Assembly: GCA_002716725.1 (NCBI GenBank)
Contig: PBBX01000005.1
Location: 18,354 to 79,440 of the forward strand
DNA from: a bacterium
GTDB lineage: Bacteria > Margulisbacteria > Marinamargulisbacteria > GCA-2716485 > GCA-002719695
Length of the DNA stretch: 61,087 bases
Direction: 5' to 3'
The notes under the pieces were generated by a model. It did no database searches, had not been told where the DNA came from, and saw nothing but the letters and a program-made list of their open reading frames with translations. The first letter of the stretch is position 1. Each line of letters starts with the position of its first letter. This document shows positions 37,508-47,144 of this stretch, piece after piece. Position numbers and translations under genes: made by a program.

Positions 37508-39034
37508 GTGTTTAGATTTTTTAGAAAAAATATGGCTTTAATTGGATGGTCTATTGTTGGGTTTTTTGGAGTAACTATGTTTTCTGGGAGTGTCTTTTTT
37601 GGATTTGATGCTATTAAAAATCGTGGTGATAATACTAAGCAACAATCTTCTTCGGGAGAATTTATATCGTTAGGGGTATATGATGTTGATGTTCGACCGT
37701 TTTATCAGCAGTATCAGGGAGCAATGATTCAGTATCAGCAATCTGGGCAAAAGGTTTCGCCTATTCTTCATGAACAAATTTTGTTTCAGGCTTTTCGTTA
37801 TGCTGTTAATCAGCAAGCTTATTTTATTGCGTCTCAGGAAGAGGCTATTGAGGTTATAAAAGAGGATGTCAATGCGATTGAACAAGAATATTTGTTGCAG
37901 GTAAACCTAAAAGATAGGTCAAGTTTAAAAAAGAAACTTAAGGAGCAAAAGGTTTCTTATAAAGATTTTCGATCTCAGTTAGAAAAAGATGCATTGGTTC
38001 GAAAATTTCAATCTCAATATCCAAGTGATATTAACATTAATACCTTTTTAATTGAAAATACGTTTAAACAATTTAAGGTTGATTATCTAGTTGTTGATAA
38101 TAATGCCTTGTCATTAGATCAGTTAAAGCAACAATCGGATGCTATTGTTAAGGACTTAAATGGAGGTAAATCTATTGTTGATTTGCAAAAAACGTATGAG
38201 GGGATTGTATCCATTAATTCTTTTTCTCAACCTGATTTTCAGGATTTTTTATCGTTTGATGTATCTTTGCGTGATCAGTTAGTTAAGGCTGATGCTAATA
38301 CGTATTTGGATCCATATTGCCAAGAATCATCGTGTGGAATTATTCGCTTGCTTGATGTTACGCTTAAGCCAAAACCAGCTGATTATAATGATGCAGAGTA
38401 TGCTGCTTCAGTCAAAAATCGATTGCAACAGGATAAATTGCAGCGACGTATTAATCAGGTCTTTGATGATCATCCTATTACTGTTTATGATCCCCTATTA
38501 AATTCTGTGTATCTTAAGAATCAAGGAAAACTTTTTGAGGCACTTAATGTGTATCAAGAGTTATTATCGTTAAATCCGAGTGATCCTGCTCCACATTTTT
38601 TTCGAGCTGAAATTTATGTAAGACAAGGTAATGTCTCATTGGCTTTGCAAGAACTTGAAAAGGCATCTTTAAAAGCCCAGATGTTGCCTGAAACTGATTT
38701 TGCAGAATTACATGTTTTTTATGGGGATTTATTGCTTGAGGATAAGCAACGAGAGTCTGGTTTTTCTCACTATGAATTAGCCTTTAGTTTGGTTCAAAAT
38801 AATAGTGAGTTTTTAACGTTATTAAAAGAGCGGTATAAACAACATTCATTTAATGATCAGCTTAGTAAGTTTGATGATCGTCTGGCTATATTAGAATTAG
38901 AAAAAAAAGAAAAAGATGAGCAATCTCGTAAAGAGTTGGATGCTTTGTTAGAAAAATCAGATAATGATGTTAGCTCATCTACACTTGTTTCGGATTCAGA
39001 GGAAGAAGCTCAGCGTATCAATGCGGAAAATTAA
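37508..39034 (+). CDS. Membrane-anchored SurA/PpiD-like chaperone with TPR tail
   Basis: GTG at 37508 is chosen because AAGGAG ends 7 bases before it. The 508-residue protein has one N-terminal membrane helix (MALIGWSIVGFFGVTMF), a SurA-N-like helical region (about 45-170, with a GVYDVDVRPFYQQY start), a middle part that lies where a PpiC rotamase would be but lacks its clear motif, and a C-terminal TPR segment (YQELLSLNPSDPAPHFFRAEIYVRQG, near residue 350), then a charged coiled coil. It probably holds exported proteins at the outer face of the inner membrane. The combination with TPR is unusual for PpiD. Confidence 0.7.
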   Translation: MFRFFRKNMALIGWSIVGFFGVTMFSGSVFFGFDAIKNRGDNTKQQSSSGEFISLGVYDVDVRPFYQQYQGAMIQYQQSGQKVSPILHEQILFQAFRYAVNQQAYFIASQEEAIEVIKEDVNAIEQEYLLQVNLKDRSSLKKKLKEQKVSYKDFRSQLEKDALVRKFQSQYPSDININTFLIENTFKQFKVDYLVVDNNALSLDQLKQQSDAIVKDLNGGKSIVDLQKTYEGIVSINSFSQPDFQDFLSFDVSLRDQLVKADANTYLDPYCQESSCGIIRLLDVTLKPKPADYNDAEYAASVKNRLQQDKLQRRINQVFDDHPITVYDPLLNSVYLKNQGKLFEALNVYQELLSLNPSDPAPHFFRAEIYVRQGNVSLALQELEKASLKAQMLPETDFAELHVFYGDLLLEDKQRESGFSHYELAFSLVQNNSEFLTLLKERYKQHSFNDQLSKFDDRLAILELEKKEKDEQSRKELDALLEKSDNDVSSSTLVSDSEEEAQRINAEN

Positions 39035-39076
39035 GGGATGGATTTGACCTTGTAGTAACAGTATCGAGGGTTCGTT

Positions 39077-39811
39077 TTATAAGGGGTTTATCTTTGTATT
39101 AAGCCAATCTAAGTAGGGTTTTGATACTGAAACAATTTCTTTTGCTAGTATTTGGGGACATTTATAAGAATGGTTTTTGGTAATTTCTTGTTGGATCGCT
39201 TTAAATAAAGGCTGAATGGTTTTAATGGAACATCGATATTCTAAATCGTTTTGGAGGGTATTATCCCAGTTATAGAGACTTTCAATGGGTTCTATTTGAC
39301 AGCAGGCAGCAAGTTTTTTTGTGAGTAGTAGTGATGCTACGTTTTGGGCTTCTTTTTTATTGGGAAACGTTGTTTCAATTGAGATTAAATTAGCGCTATA
39401 GGCGCTTGTAATGGGGATAACAGATTTAAAAAATTCTTTATCTTTTTGATGCGTTAATTGTGTTATAGCGTTTTCTATCGGGACCCAAATGGCATCGGTA
39501 TTATCTGGATCATGGGGTTTGCTAAAGCGTTGGTTGGTTTTAAATAAAAAGAAATGAAGGGTTTTTTCTTCGGATTTATCGTCTGTTTTATTGTCTTTTC
39601 CAATTTTATACCGTGTATAGTGTCCTAAGGGGCATATTAGCTTGAGTTCTCTAATACCAGTTTCTTCATAAATTTCTCGATAGGCTGTATCTAATGGGGT
39701 TTCGTTTTCTTCTATATGGCCTTTTGGAAATGACCAAGATTTGTGTTTTTGGCAGACTAACATTACATCGCCATTATTTAAGATTATGCCGCCAGCGCTT
39801 TCTGTCTTCAT
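39077..39811 (-). CDS. NUDIX hydrolase fused to CutA
   Basis: A single 244-residue protein with two domains. Residues 1-130 are a NUDIX hydrolase with the full box GHIEENETPLDTAYREIYEETG-I (G, E, REIYEE). Residues 140-244 match CutA1, the trimeric divalent-cation-tolerance protein: IETTFPNKKEAQNVASLLL, LAACCQI, ESLYNW and the final VSVSKPYLDWL. The two are normally separate genes. NUDIX enzymes of this type clean up modified nucleotides or diadenosine polyphosphates; CutA function is poorly understood. The fusion could make a trimer of NUDIX domains. Leadered start with TATAAT on the minus strand upstream. Confidence 0.88.
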   Translation of the reverse strand: MKTESAGGIILNNGDVMLVCQKHKSWSFPKGHIEENETPLDTAYREIYEETGIRELKLICPLGHYTRYKIGKDNKTDDKSEEKTLHFFLFKTNQRFSKPHDPDNTDAIWVPIENAITQLTHQKDKEFFKSVIPITSAYSANLISIETTFPNKKEAQNVASLLLTKKLAACCQIEPIESLYNWDNTLQNDLEYRCSIKTIQPLFKAIQQEITKNHSYKCPQILAKEIVSVSKPYLDWLNTKINPL

Positions 39812-39983
39812 ATTAAATTTCTTTTTTAGGTTTGATTATATTATATCAATAGGGGGGGTAAAAAACAGTTTTTTTATTATTAGTTTTAATTTTTAAAAAG
39901 GTTTTTTTATGAGACAGGTATTTTTTGAGTTTAAATCTAATAGGAGATTGTAAATGCTTTATAATTTTTTTATAGGTTAAAGG

Positions 39984-40112
39984 ATGATGTTGATGGATAT
40001 AATAGTATCTATTTTGATAGATACCGTAAAGGATATTTCGGTGATTGTAGGGGCCTTAACGAGAGTCGCTTTGCTTATGGTCTATGTTTGTCGTTTAGTT
40101 AGGTTTTTTTAA
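39984..40112 (+). CDS. Possible small membrane protein (42 aa)
   Basis: A short open frame with AAAGG just upstream encodes 42 residues with one hydrophobic stretch (IIVSILIDTV and ISVIVGALTRVALLMVYV) and ending CRLVRFF. It fills the 306-base interval between the NUDIX-CutA and ilvD genes. The hydrophobic, basic-ended profile fits a single-pass membrane peptide. Without homologues or expression data it could be chance. Confidence 0.35.
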   Translation: MMLMDIIVSILIDTVKDISVIVGALTRVALLMVYVCRLVRFF

Positions 40113-40117
40113 GAATA

Positions 40118-41794
40118 TTAAAATGTATCTGTAATTGCACCTAAGGATGCAGAACTTACAGTATGAGCATATTTGGCTAAAACGCCTCGATTATAATTAG
40201 GTTTTGGTTTTTGCCAGTTTTTTAAGCGTTTATTGATTTCGGATGGATCGATACATAGGTTGATTTCTTTGTTTTCAGCATCAATTTGAATTGTATCGCC
40301 ATCTTCTACAATGGCTAATAATCCGCCTTCATAAGCCTCTGGGGTAATATGACCTACAACAAAACCATGTGAACCACCTGAAAATCGACCGTCTGTAATC
40401 AGGGCAACATCTTTGCCTAAGCCTTTACCCATGACGGCTGCGGTAGGGGATAACATTTCTCTCATGCCAGGTCCGCCTTTTGGACCTTCATATCTAATAA
40501 CAATGACATCGCCTTTTTTTACGGTGCCATCTAAAATACAGGCTAATGCGGTTTCTTCAGAATTATATACTCTTGCTTTTCCTTGGAAAAAGAGTCCTTC
40601 TTTTCCTGAAATTTTGGCAACAGAGCCTTCTTTTGCTAAATTTCCATAACAGATCGTTAAATGCCCTTCTGGTTTGATGGGCTTAGAAAATGGTTGGATA
40701 ATATCTTGAGGTTCTTGGTAATCATTTATGGGTGCTAAATTTTCAGCTATTGTTTTTCCCGTTACGGTTAAACATTCACCGTGGAGTAAACCGTGATCCA
40801 ATAATCGTTTCATTAATGGTGTAATTCCTCCAATCTCAACCAATTTACTCATAGTAAATTTTCCACTGGGTTTTAAATCCGCCAAAACGGGCACGTGTTT
40901 ACCAATACGTGTAAAATCATCTAAGGTTAGCTCTACATTAGCTGCATGAGCAATGGCTAATAAATGTAGGACAGCATTGGTTGATCCACCTAAGGCTGTG
41001 ATAACCGTAATGGCATTTTCAAATGCTTTTTTACTTAAAATATCACTTGGTTTAATATTTTTTTTCATTAAATTTAATATGGCTTTACCCGCTTCTTGGC
41101 AATCTAGAATTTTTTCTTGGGAAATAGCTGCTTGAGCGGAACTATTGGGTAAGCTTAAGCCTAATGCTTCGATGGCGGATGCCATGGTGTTTGCTGTATA
41201 CATACCCCCACACGATCCTGGTCCTGGTATGGCTGCACTTTCGATGTCTTTAAGCTCTTGATCATCAATGGCTTGGTTTGCATGAGCGCCTACTGCTTCA
41301 AATACAGAGACAATATCGATATCTTTTCCTTTATGCTTTCCTGGCATAATGGTTCCCCCATATACAAAAATGCTAGGACGATTGAGTCTGGCCATGCCGA
41401 TAACACAGCCAGGCATATTTTTATCACAACCGCCTATTGTTATGATCCCATCAAAGCCTTCGCCCCCACTAACCGTTTCAATGGAATCAGCAATTACTTC
41501 GCGAGATACAAGAGAGTATTTCATGCCTTCTGTGCCCATAGAAATTCCATCAGAAATTGTAATGGTATTAAAAATAACCCCTTTTCCACCAGCTTTATTG
41601 ACACCTTTTTCAGCTTCAGTAGCCAGTTTGTTAATATGCATATTACAGGGTGTTACCATAGCCCATGTAGAAGCAATGCCAATTTGGGGCTTTTTAAAGT
41701 CATCATCAGTAAAGCCAACGGCACGTAACATGGCGCGAGAGGGAGCTCTGTCGTTTCCATCTACAATTTTTTTAGAATAGTCTCTGTTTTTCAT
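40118..41794 (-). CDS. ilvD: Dihydroxy-acid dehydratase
   Basis: The 558-residue enzyme has the Fe-S cysteines in [10 protein letters not shown] and [14 protein letters not shown], and [19 protein letters not shown] near the end. It makes the branched-chain 2-oxoacids for Val, Leu and Ile. It stands alone here, without other ilv genes. An extended -10 (TGATAGCAT on the minus strand) lies 6 bases before the ATG. Confidence 0.97.
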   Translation of the reverse strand: MKNRDYSKKIVDGNDRAPSRAMLRAVGFTDDDFKKPQIGIASTWAMVTPCNMHINKLATEAEKGVNKAGGKGVIFNTITISDGISMGTEGMKYSLVSREVIADSIETVSGGEGFDGIITIGGCDKNMPGCVIGMARLNRPSIFVYGGTIMPGKHKGKDIDIVSVFEAVGAHANQAIDDQELKDIESAAIPGPGSCGGMYTANTMASAIEALGLSLPNSSAQAAISQEKILDCQEAGKAILNLMKKNIKPSDILSKKAFENAITVITALGGSTNAVLHLLAIAHAANVELTLDDFTRIGKHVPVLADLKPSGKFTMSKLVEIGGITPLMKRLLDHGLLHGECLTVTGKTIAENLAPINDYQEPQDIIQPFSKPIKPEGHLTICYGNLAKEGSVAKISGKEGLFFQGKARVYNSEETALACILDGTVKKGDVIVIRYEGPKGGPGMREMLSPTAAVMGKGLGKDVALITDGRFSGGSHGFVVGHITPEAYEGGLLAIVEDGDTIQIDAENKEINLCIDPSEINKRLKNWQKPKPNYNRGVLAKYAHTVSSASLGAITDTF

Positions 41795-41800
41795 GGATAA

Positions 41801-41809
41801 ATGCTATCA
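41801..41809 (-). promoter_or_regulatory. Extended -10 of leaderless ilvD
   Basis: On the minus strand TGATAGCAT is followed by TTATCC and the ATG at 41794, a 6-base gap without a Shine-Dalgarno. Confidence 0.5.
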
Positions 41810-42266
41810 TTTTAAGCTAATTTGGACCATACTACTCATTATTTTTAGCTTCGATGTATTTGCTTTGTCAGTGCTTGATTATGTAACTGAAAATCATAAT
41901 AAAGATAATTATTTGAAATTCTTATGCGTCAAAACCAAGATCAAGGTTTCGGGGTGTTTGTATGTTTTATGATAAATCTATTGCTTCAAAAACAGGCCAA
42001 GGGTTTATCAGGCACGATTTGTGTTCTCCTGTTTTTTATATGTTGAAAATAACACAATGAACTTAGGTGCTAGTATGGTTTTTATTAACTAATATCAGAG
42101 GGTTATTGTTTATATTGATGTAATTTTGGTTTATGTACGTGTTGGATAGTTTTGAACGGTGTTAAATAGGGTTTTAATAGTGTGGTTTTGTGGTAGTTAT
42201 TTAATAGATATTAATAGATTAATAGCTTTTGATTATGGAGATGTTATTAAAAGGGGATTATGATAA
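41810..42266. other. Intergenic interval between ilvD and the cNMP gene
   Basis: About 460 bases hold no convincing gene. Two overlapping frames of 32-40 codons near 41925-42060 lack ribosome sites. Near 42200 there is a short direct repeat of AATAGAT/TAATAG units, and an AAAGGGGA Shine-Dalgarno ends about 10 bases before the next ATG. Confidence 0.5.
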
Positions 42267-42728
42267 ATGAAGGAATTAGATATTAAAGATGTCGATCTTT
42301 CTAGTTTTATGAAGGTTTTACGTCATGTTGAGTTTTTTAAATCCATGACGATTGGTCAAATTGAAAAAGTGTTACCTTATGTAATGCTTTTTGCATATGA
42401 AAAGGATGACGTTGTCTGTAAACAAGGGGATAATGGGGATTCTTTTTTTATGATTAAACAAGGTCGTGTGGATGTTTCTATAACGTCTGGTTTTATTTTT
42501 CGTCGTGATAAAGTGATATCAACATTGGGGCCTAGGGAGTTTTTTGGAGAAATGTCTTTAATAAGTGATTACGTTCGTAATGCGACTGTTGTGTGTGTAG
42601 AACCATGTTTGATTTTTGTTTTATCCAAGCGAGATTTTAGTTATATGCTATCAATGAATCCAGATTTTAGACGTGAAGTTTATCACATGGCTAATGATCG
42701 TAACTTAATTATGAAGAATAAACTATAG
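42267..42728 (+). CDS. Stand-alone cyclic-nucleotide-binding-domain protein
   Basis: The 153-residue protein is a single CRP-like beta-barrel: FFKSMTIGQIEKV at the start, VVCKQGDNGDSFFMIKQGRV, and the phosphate-binding cassette FGEMSLISDYVRNATV (about residues 92-107) with its Glu and Arg. No DNA-binding domain follows, so it is a sensor or adaptor rather than a transcription factor. Its partner is unknown. It has its own promoter region and ribosome site. Confidence 0.88.
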   Translation: MKELDIKDVDLSSFMKVLRHVEFFKSMTIGQIEKVLPYVMLFAYEKDDVVCKQGDNGDSFFMIKQGRVDVSITSGFIFRRDKVISTLGPREFFGEMSLISDYVRNATVVCVEPCLIFVLSKRDFSYMLSMNPDFRREVYHMANDRNLIMKNKL

Positions 42729-42794
42729 TATCGTGTTTGTGTTATTTAGACTCTTTGGTTGAGTTGGCGCTGTACAAGTTTCTTTCTTTTCGAT

Positions 42795-42800
42795 TAAGAT
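42795..42800 (+). promoter_or_regulatory. -10 hexamer of leaderless M32 carboxypeptidase gene
   Basis: TAAGAT is followed by ACGGGT and then the ATG at 42807. The 6-base gap implies transcription from the start codon. Confidence 0.45.
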
Positions 42801-42806
42801 ACGGGT

Positions 42807-44327
42807 ATGTCTAATGCATTTGATGATCTTATAGCATATTGCCAGTCTATGGGAACAGTTTCATCGATTCAATCGGTATTATCTTGGGATCAAGAAACGT
42901 ATATGCCTTCTCATGCGATTGAGTTTCGATCACAGCAATGTTCTTGGCTTGCTCAAAAAGCTCATGAGTATTGGATTAGTAATCAATTTAGGGATCTTTT
43001 GGGAGCTTGTATTGATTTGACGTCTCAGAAAGTTTTAGTAGATACCTTAAGTTTTGAGCAACAGAGATTGGTTCAGGAGTTATATAAAGATTGGAAAAAG
43101 AAAACTCAGTTACCATCAGAGTTTATTGCAAAGTATTCAGCTTTAGTTTCTGAATCTACGCATATATGGCAACAAGCCAAAGAAAATAATCACTATAGCC
43201 TTTTTGAGCCATATTTGGGTAAACTTATTGATTTTTCGCGACAAAAAGCACAGTATCTTGATCCTAATCAATCAGCTTATGATACGTTGTTAGATGATTT
43301 CGAACCGGGGATGACGGTTAATAAGGTTGAAACGTTATTTTTATCATTAAAAGACCGTATTAGGCCACTTCTTAAGCAAATAGGAGATTTAACATTACAC
43401 TATCATGCTATTGAAGGGCCCTTTGATACCAATAAGCAATGGTTATATACTATAGAGTTGCTCAAAACAATGGGGTTTGATTTGACTAATGGAAGACAAG
43501 ATCAGTCCTCTCATCCGTTTACTATTGATATTCACCCAACAGATGTTCGAGTTACAACCCGATTGGATGAACAGTTGTTTTTTAGCGGTATTACCAGTAC
43601 GGTTCATGAAGGGGGGCATGGTCTTTATGAACAAGGCTTACGAAACGAGTATTTTGGGACGCCTTTAGCTCAAGCTGTGTCATTAGGGATTCATGAAAGT
43701 CAGTCTCGTTTATGGGAAAATCATGTTTGTAAATCATTGCCCTTTTGGCAAGGTCAGCTTGCCCGTATACAATCTTATTTTCCAAATCAATTTACGGATA
43801 TATCGGCACAAGATTTATGGAAACAGGTTAATAAGGTTAAACCAGGTTTTATTCGTGTAGAAGCAGATGAAATAACGTATTTATGTCATATTATGATTCG
43901 GTTTGAATGTGAATGTAAGTTGTTTGATGGGTCTTTATCAACTAAAGATTTGCCTGATTTTTGGAATGATCGTTACCAAACTTATTTGGGAATAGTACCA
44001 TCCTCTTATACAGAGGGTGTTTTACAAGATATTCATTGGTCTTCTGGCTTATTTGGTTATTTTCCTACGTATGTTATGGGGTCTATTTGTGCGGCCCAAT
44101 TATTTGATACGTTAAAAGTGGCTTTGCCTAATATTGATATGTTTATTCAAACAGGAGATTGGGTGCCAATTAAAGAGTGGTTGTCAAAGCATGTTTATCA
44201 GAAAGGTCGTATATATCAGCCCAATGATTTGATGAAGATGGTTACAGGTCATGATATTTCAGCTCAGTATTTACTTGATTATTTAGTTTTAAAATATGAA
44301 GCGTTGTATGAGGTGACTTTATCGTGA
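42807..44327 (+). CDS. M32-family metallocarboxypeptidase (Taq type)
   Basis: The 506-residue protein has the M32 motif TVHEGGHGLYEQG (HExxH) near residue 266, HESQSRLWEN about 28 residues later with the third ligand, and MGSICAAQLF near the C-terminus. Length matches the family (about 500). It removes C-terminal residues from peptides in the cytoplasm. Its stop overlaps the GTG start of the next gene by 4 bases. Confidence 0.95.
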   Translation: MSNAFDDLIAYCQSMGTVSSIQSVLSWDQETYMPSHAIEFRSQQCSWLAQKAHEYWISNQFRDLLGACIDLTSQKVLVDTLSFEQQRLVQELYKDWKKKTQLPSEFIAKYSALVSESTHIWQQAKENNHYSLFEPYLGKLIDFSRQKAQYLDPNQSAYDTLLDDFEPGMTVNKVETLFLSLKDRIRPLLKQIGDLTLHYHAIEGPFDTNKQWLYTIELLKTMGFDLTNGRQDQSSHPFTIDIHPTDVRVTTRLDEQLFFSGITSTVHEGGHGLYEQGLRNEYFGTPLAQAVSLGIHESQSRLWENHVCKSLPFWQGQLARIQSYFPNQFTDISAQDLWKQVNKVKPGFIRVEADEITYLCHIMIRFECECKLFDGSLSTKDLPDFWNDRYQTYLGIVPSSYTEGVLQDIHWSSGLFGYFPTYVMGSICAAQLFDTLKVALPNIDMFIQTGDWVPIKEWLSKHVYQKGRIYQPNDLMKMVTGHDISAQYLLDYLVLKYEALYEVTLS

Positions 44328-44644
44328 TTTTTTCAGCCAATAATCGATTTTTACATATTTTATTTAAACTATCAAATACGTCAATGAGCTTTGTTTCAGA
44401 AACAGTGTTACAAGATCATTTAAAGATCCCTTATAAAAAAATTCATCACTTAGCATCGTTTTGGGAAGAAAAAGGGTGTGTTAAATCAATGACACGTCGT
44501 GGGGGAATTACTCATTATCAAATTACAGCATTAGGATTGCTTGAAATGGAATCTATTTATGCGAAACAAAAACCGTTTTTTATGCTTGGATTAGGTGTTG
44601 TTGGGGTATTAATAGTGATAATTATTATTTTTACTCTACTCTAG
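44324..44644 (+). CDS. Winged-helix protein with C-terminal membrane anchor
   Basis: The 106-residue protein starts with GTG in a GTGA overlap with the carboxypeptidase gene. Residues 1-75 look like a winged helix (VSETVLQDHLKIPYKKIHHL, then a wing with RRGGITHYQITALG). Residues 83-106 form one membrane helix. A DNA-binding domain tethered to the membrane by its C-terminus is unusual; it may be a regulator or a structural domain that binds protein instead. Confidence 0.55.
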   Translation: MIFSANNRFLHILFKLSNTSMSFVSETVLQDHLKIPYKKIHHLASFWEEKGCVKSMTRRGGITHYQITALGLLEMESIYAKQKPFFMLGLGVVGVLIVIIIIFTLL

Positions 44645-44659
44645 ATTGCAGTAATTTTA

Positions 44660-44665
44660 TATAAT
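44660..44665 (+). promoter_or_regulatory. -10 hexamer of leaderless 222-aa membrane protein gene
   Basis: A consensus TATAAT is followed by 7 bases and the ATG at 44673. No Shine-Dalgarno is seen. Confidence 0.55.
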
Positions 44666-44672
44666 ACAGTCT

Positions 44673-45341
44673 ATGACTGATTTTGTGGCTACTATCTTTT
44701 ATTTGATTTCGATGTCTTCTTTTTGTTTTTTATCAGGTGTTTGGTTTATACCGGTTAATAATCGTGTTATTTCCTTTGATTTAAGGTTATATATTGGATT
44801 ATATAGTGTGTTGATATATTTGATTACAGCGTTTATTTGGATGGCTATGCCTGTTAGTATAATTCCATTTTACTATCTTGTTTTATTACTTTCTATGGGT
44901 GTTTGTGTCGCTGTTTTTTCATTTATGATTGCAAGGATTACACACTTTTCATTGCCTTATATTGATCATACCTATTTTTTTGCTCTGGTTTTTTCGGGAT
45001 TGTTAGCTGCGTTTTTAGGTACTAAACTCTATGCTTTTGTATTTGGATTGATTGTGGTTGCTGCCTTATTTTATGGGTGTTTTTATTTAGTAAAACGGTT
45101 TCATTTAGTATCATCTGTTCGTACATTAGTTGTTACGGTTGATTCGTTTGAAACGATAGAATATGTCAAGCGTTTATTAACATTATTAAATGCACAGGTG
45201 ATGTCATCTGAAATAAAGAAGCACGGGCGGTATCAATTTACGTGTCAATATCGATTAGCCGCATTAGGGCATCATATTTTTATGCGATATGTGCTCAAAT
45301 CAGATCTTTTAGATAATATTGTTATTAATGAATCCGGTTAA
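44673..45341 (+). CDS. Polytopic membrane protein with C-terminal soluble domain, MgtC-like layout
   Basis: The 222-residue protein has about five membrane helices (residues 5-145) followed by a soluble domain of about 75 residues that looks like an ACT-type alpha/beta fold (RTLVVTVDSFETIEYVKRLL). This layout resembles MgtC/SapB-type proteins but the sequence motif of that family is not clear. Its end overlaps pdxA by 14 bases. Function unknown. Confidence 0.5.
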   Translation: MTDFVATIFYLISMSSFCFLSGVWFIPVNNRVISFDLRLYIGLYSVLIYLITAFIWMAMPVSIIPFYYLVLLLSMGVCVAVFSFMIARITHFSLPYIDHTYFFALVFSGLLAAFLGTKLYAFVFGLIVVAALFYGCFYLVKRFHLVSSVRTLVVTVDSFETIEYVKRLLTLLNAQVMSSEIKKHGRYQFTCQYRLAALGHHIFMRYVLKSDLLDNIVINESG

Positions 45342-46335
45342 TCATCCCTCCTTACCTGTTTTAGGCTTTACAATGGGTGATCCAGGAGGGATTGGTCCTG
45401 AGGTTACACTAAGAGCCATTGATTATTTTTCGTCTGCGTATCCTTTTATTCCTGTATTATTTGGTTCAAGGGCGTTATTGGAACATCCTTTTTTGCTTAA
45501 ATTTGTTCAACATAAAAGGATTGTTAGTTATGAGTCAGGTCGGTTATATGAGCCTCATACCCTTTATTTTTCAGATAGTTATTCTAATGATTCTTTTGAA
45601 TTTAATAAAGCATCGGCAAACAATGGAGATGCTGCTTATCACTATATTAGTGATGCTACACAGGCTATTTTGGAGGGGCATATTGATGCTTTGGTTACAG
45701 CGCCTATTTGTAAAGAATCATTTCAGTTAGCCGGGATTAAGTGTACCGGTCATACAACTTTACTACAGCAATTAACGAAGGTAAAACATGTTTCTATGGC
45801 ATTTCATACACCGACGTTAAATATTGTTTTAGCAACAATTCATGTTGCTTTAAAAGATGTTGCTTCTATGATTACGCCGTCATTATTACAGGTTAAGCTT
45901 GATCATGCCATTGAACTTGTTCGATTGCTGGGAAACCAAGAAGGCCATATTGCTATTGCAGGACTAAATCCTCATGCTGGAGAAAATGGGCTTTTTGGTT
46001 CAGAAGAACAGGCTATAATATCATCTTTTGTATCATCAGTTGATTTAGATCAATCGATGAACGTAACGGGACCTTATTCAGCAGATACCTTGTTTTATCG
46101 TGCTAATCGTGGTGAATTTGATTGTGTGTTAGCGATGTATCATGATCAGGGATTAATTCCTATAAAATTAAATCATTTTTATGATGCTGTTAATGTAACG
46201 CTTGGGTTACCTTTTATTCGAACATCGCCGGATCACGGTACGGCTTTTGATCGAGCGTATCGAGCTTATTCTTCTATTGATTCCATGGTTGCGTCGATTC
46301 GATTAGCCTGTCGATTTGCAAATTCGTATGGTTAA
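45328..46335 (+). CDS. pdxA: 4-hydroxythreonine-4-phosphate dehydrogenase
   Basis: The 335-residue protein has FTMGDPGGIGPEVTL, APICKES, GHTTLLQQL and the metal site GLNPHAGENGLFG, then MYHDQGLIPIK. It acts in pyridoxal-phosphate synthesis. ATG at 45328 is preferred over the TTG three codons upstream. Overlap with rsmA (8 bases) mirrors the pdxA-ksgA linkage of many bacteria. Confidence 0.95.
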   Translation: MNPVNHPSLPVLGFTMGDPGGIGPEVTLRAIDYFSSAYPFIPVLFGSRALLEHPFLLKFVQHKRIVSYESGRLYEPHTLYFSDSYSNDSFEFNKASANNGDAAYHYISDATQAILEGHIDALVTAPICKESFQLAGIKCTGHTTLLQQLTKVKHVSMAFHTPTLNIVLATIHVALKDVASMITPSLLQVKLDHAIELVRLLGNQEGHIAIAGLNPHAGENGLFGSEEQAIISSFVSSVDLDQSMNVTGPYSADTLFYRANRGEFDCVLAMYHDQGLIPIKLNHFYDAVNVTLGLPFIRTSPDHGTAFDRAYRAYSSIDSMVASIRLACRFANSYG

Positions 46336-47116
46336 ACCTAAGTTAGGGCAAGTTTTTCTTACTGATTTTAATATTATAAAAAAAATAATGAATTCTTTAG
46401 ATGTGAGCTCAACAGATCATTTTATAGAAGTTGGGTGTGGGGATGGTATTTTAACAGAAGCGTTGTTGCAATTAAATGTTCCCTTAACGGTTATAGAAAT
46501 TGATAGCTATTGTATTGAAAATACCAAAAAAAGGCTAGGTGATGAGGCTTCTATTCATTGGATTTGTGATGATGTTTTAAAAGTAGATTTTTTCTTATTT
46601 AAATCGCCTTTGAAGCTTGTTGCGAATATTCCTTATTATATTTCTGCAAAACTAATACAAATGTTAGTTAAATATAAGACGGTATTTTCGGATATTACTA
46701 TTATGATTCAGAAAGAATTTGCTCAAAAATGTGTTGCTAGGCCTTATCAAAAAGTTTATACCTCTTTATCTGTATTTACACAATATCATTTTCAGATTGA
46801 TTATTTATTTGATGTATCAAAGCGCTGTTTTAGTCCAATGCCTACTATTGATTCTTCTGTTATCCGTTTAACACCTAATCAACGGCTCTATGATGATGAT
46901 GCTTTGATATTTGAAAGGATTGTTACTGCCTGTTTTTGGGGCAAGCGAAAAAAACTTTCTACTTCATTAAGGAAGAATCCTTATTGCTTATTTACGATTG
47001 ATATTCGTGATATTATAGCTATCAAAGGCTTGTTATCAAAACGAGCTGATCAGCTTGATATTAACGAATATCAATATGTAGCAGATCAGTTAAAAGCCTA
47101 TATTATACTTGAATGA
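46328..47116 (+). CDS. rsmA: 16S rRNA dimethyladenosine transferase
   Basis: The 262-residue protein has the family start KLGQVFLTDFNII, SAM-binding EVGCGDGILTEALL, the catalytic NIPYYISAKLI and FSPMPTIDSSVIRL. It dimethylates two adjacent adenines in helix 45 of 16S rRNA. ATG at 46328 is used; the open TTG four codons upstream is unlikely. Confidence 0.95.
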   Translation: MVKPKLGQVFLTDFNIIKKIMNSLDVSSTDHFIEVGCGDGILTEALLQLNVPLTVIEIDSYCIENTKKRLGDEASIHWICDDVLKVDFFLFKSPLKLVANIPYYISAKLIQMLVKYKTVFSDITIMIQKEFAQKCVARPYQKVYTSLSVFTQYHFQIDYLFDVSKRCFSPMPTIDSSVIRLTPNQRLYDDDALIFERIVTACFWGKRKKLSTSLRKNPYCLFTIDIRDIIAIKGLLSKRADQLDINEYQYVADQLKAYIILE

Positions 47117-47131
47117 GAGTGTTTTTTTTTG

Positions 47132-47137
47132 TATAAA
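47132..47137 (+). promoter_or_regulatory. -10 hexamer of leaderless 47145 gene
   Basis: TATAAA is followed by 7 bases and the ATG at 47145, supporting that start over an upstream TTG. Confidence 0.5.
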
Positions 47138-47144
47138 TAGTAGA

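Noticed and set aside
41920-42060. Two overlapping 32-40 codon frames between ilvD and the cNMP gene
   Set aside because: No ribosome site, no recognisable composition or motif, and they overlap each other.
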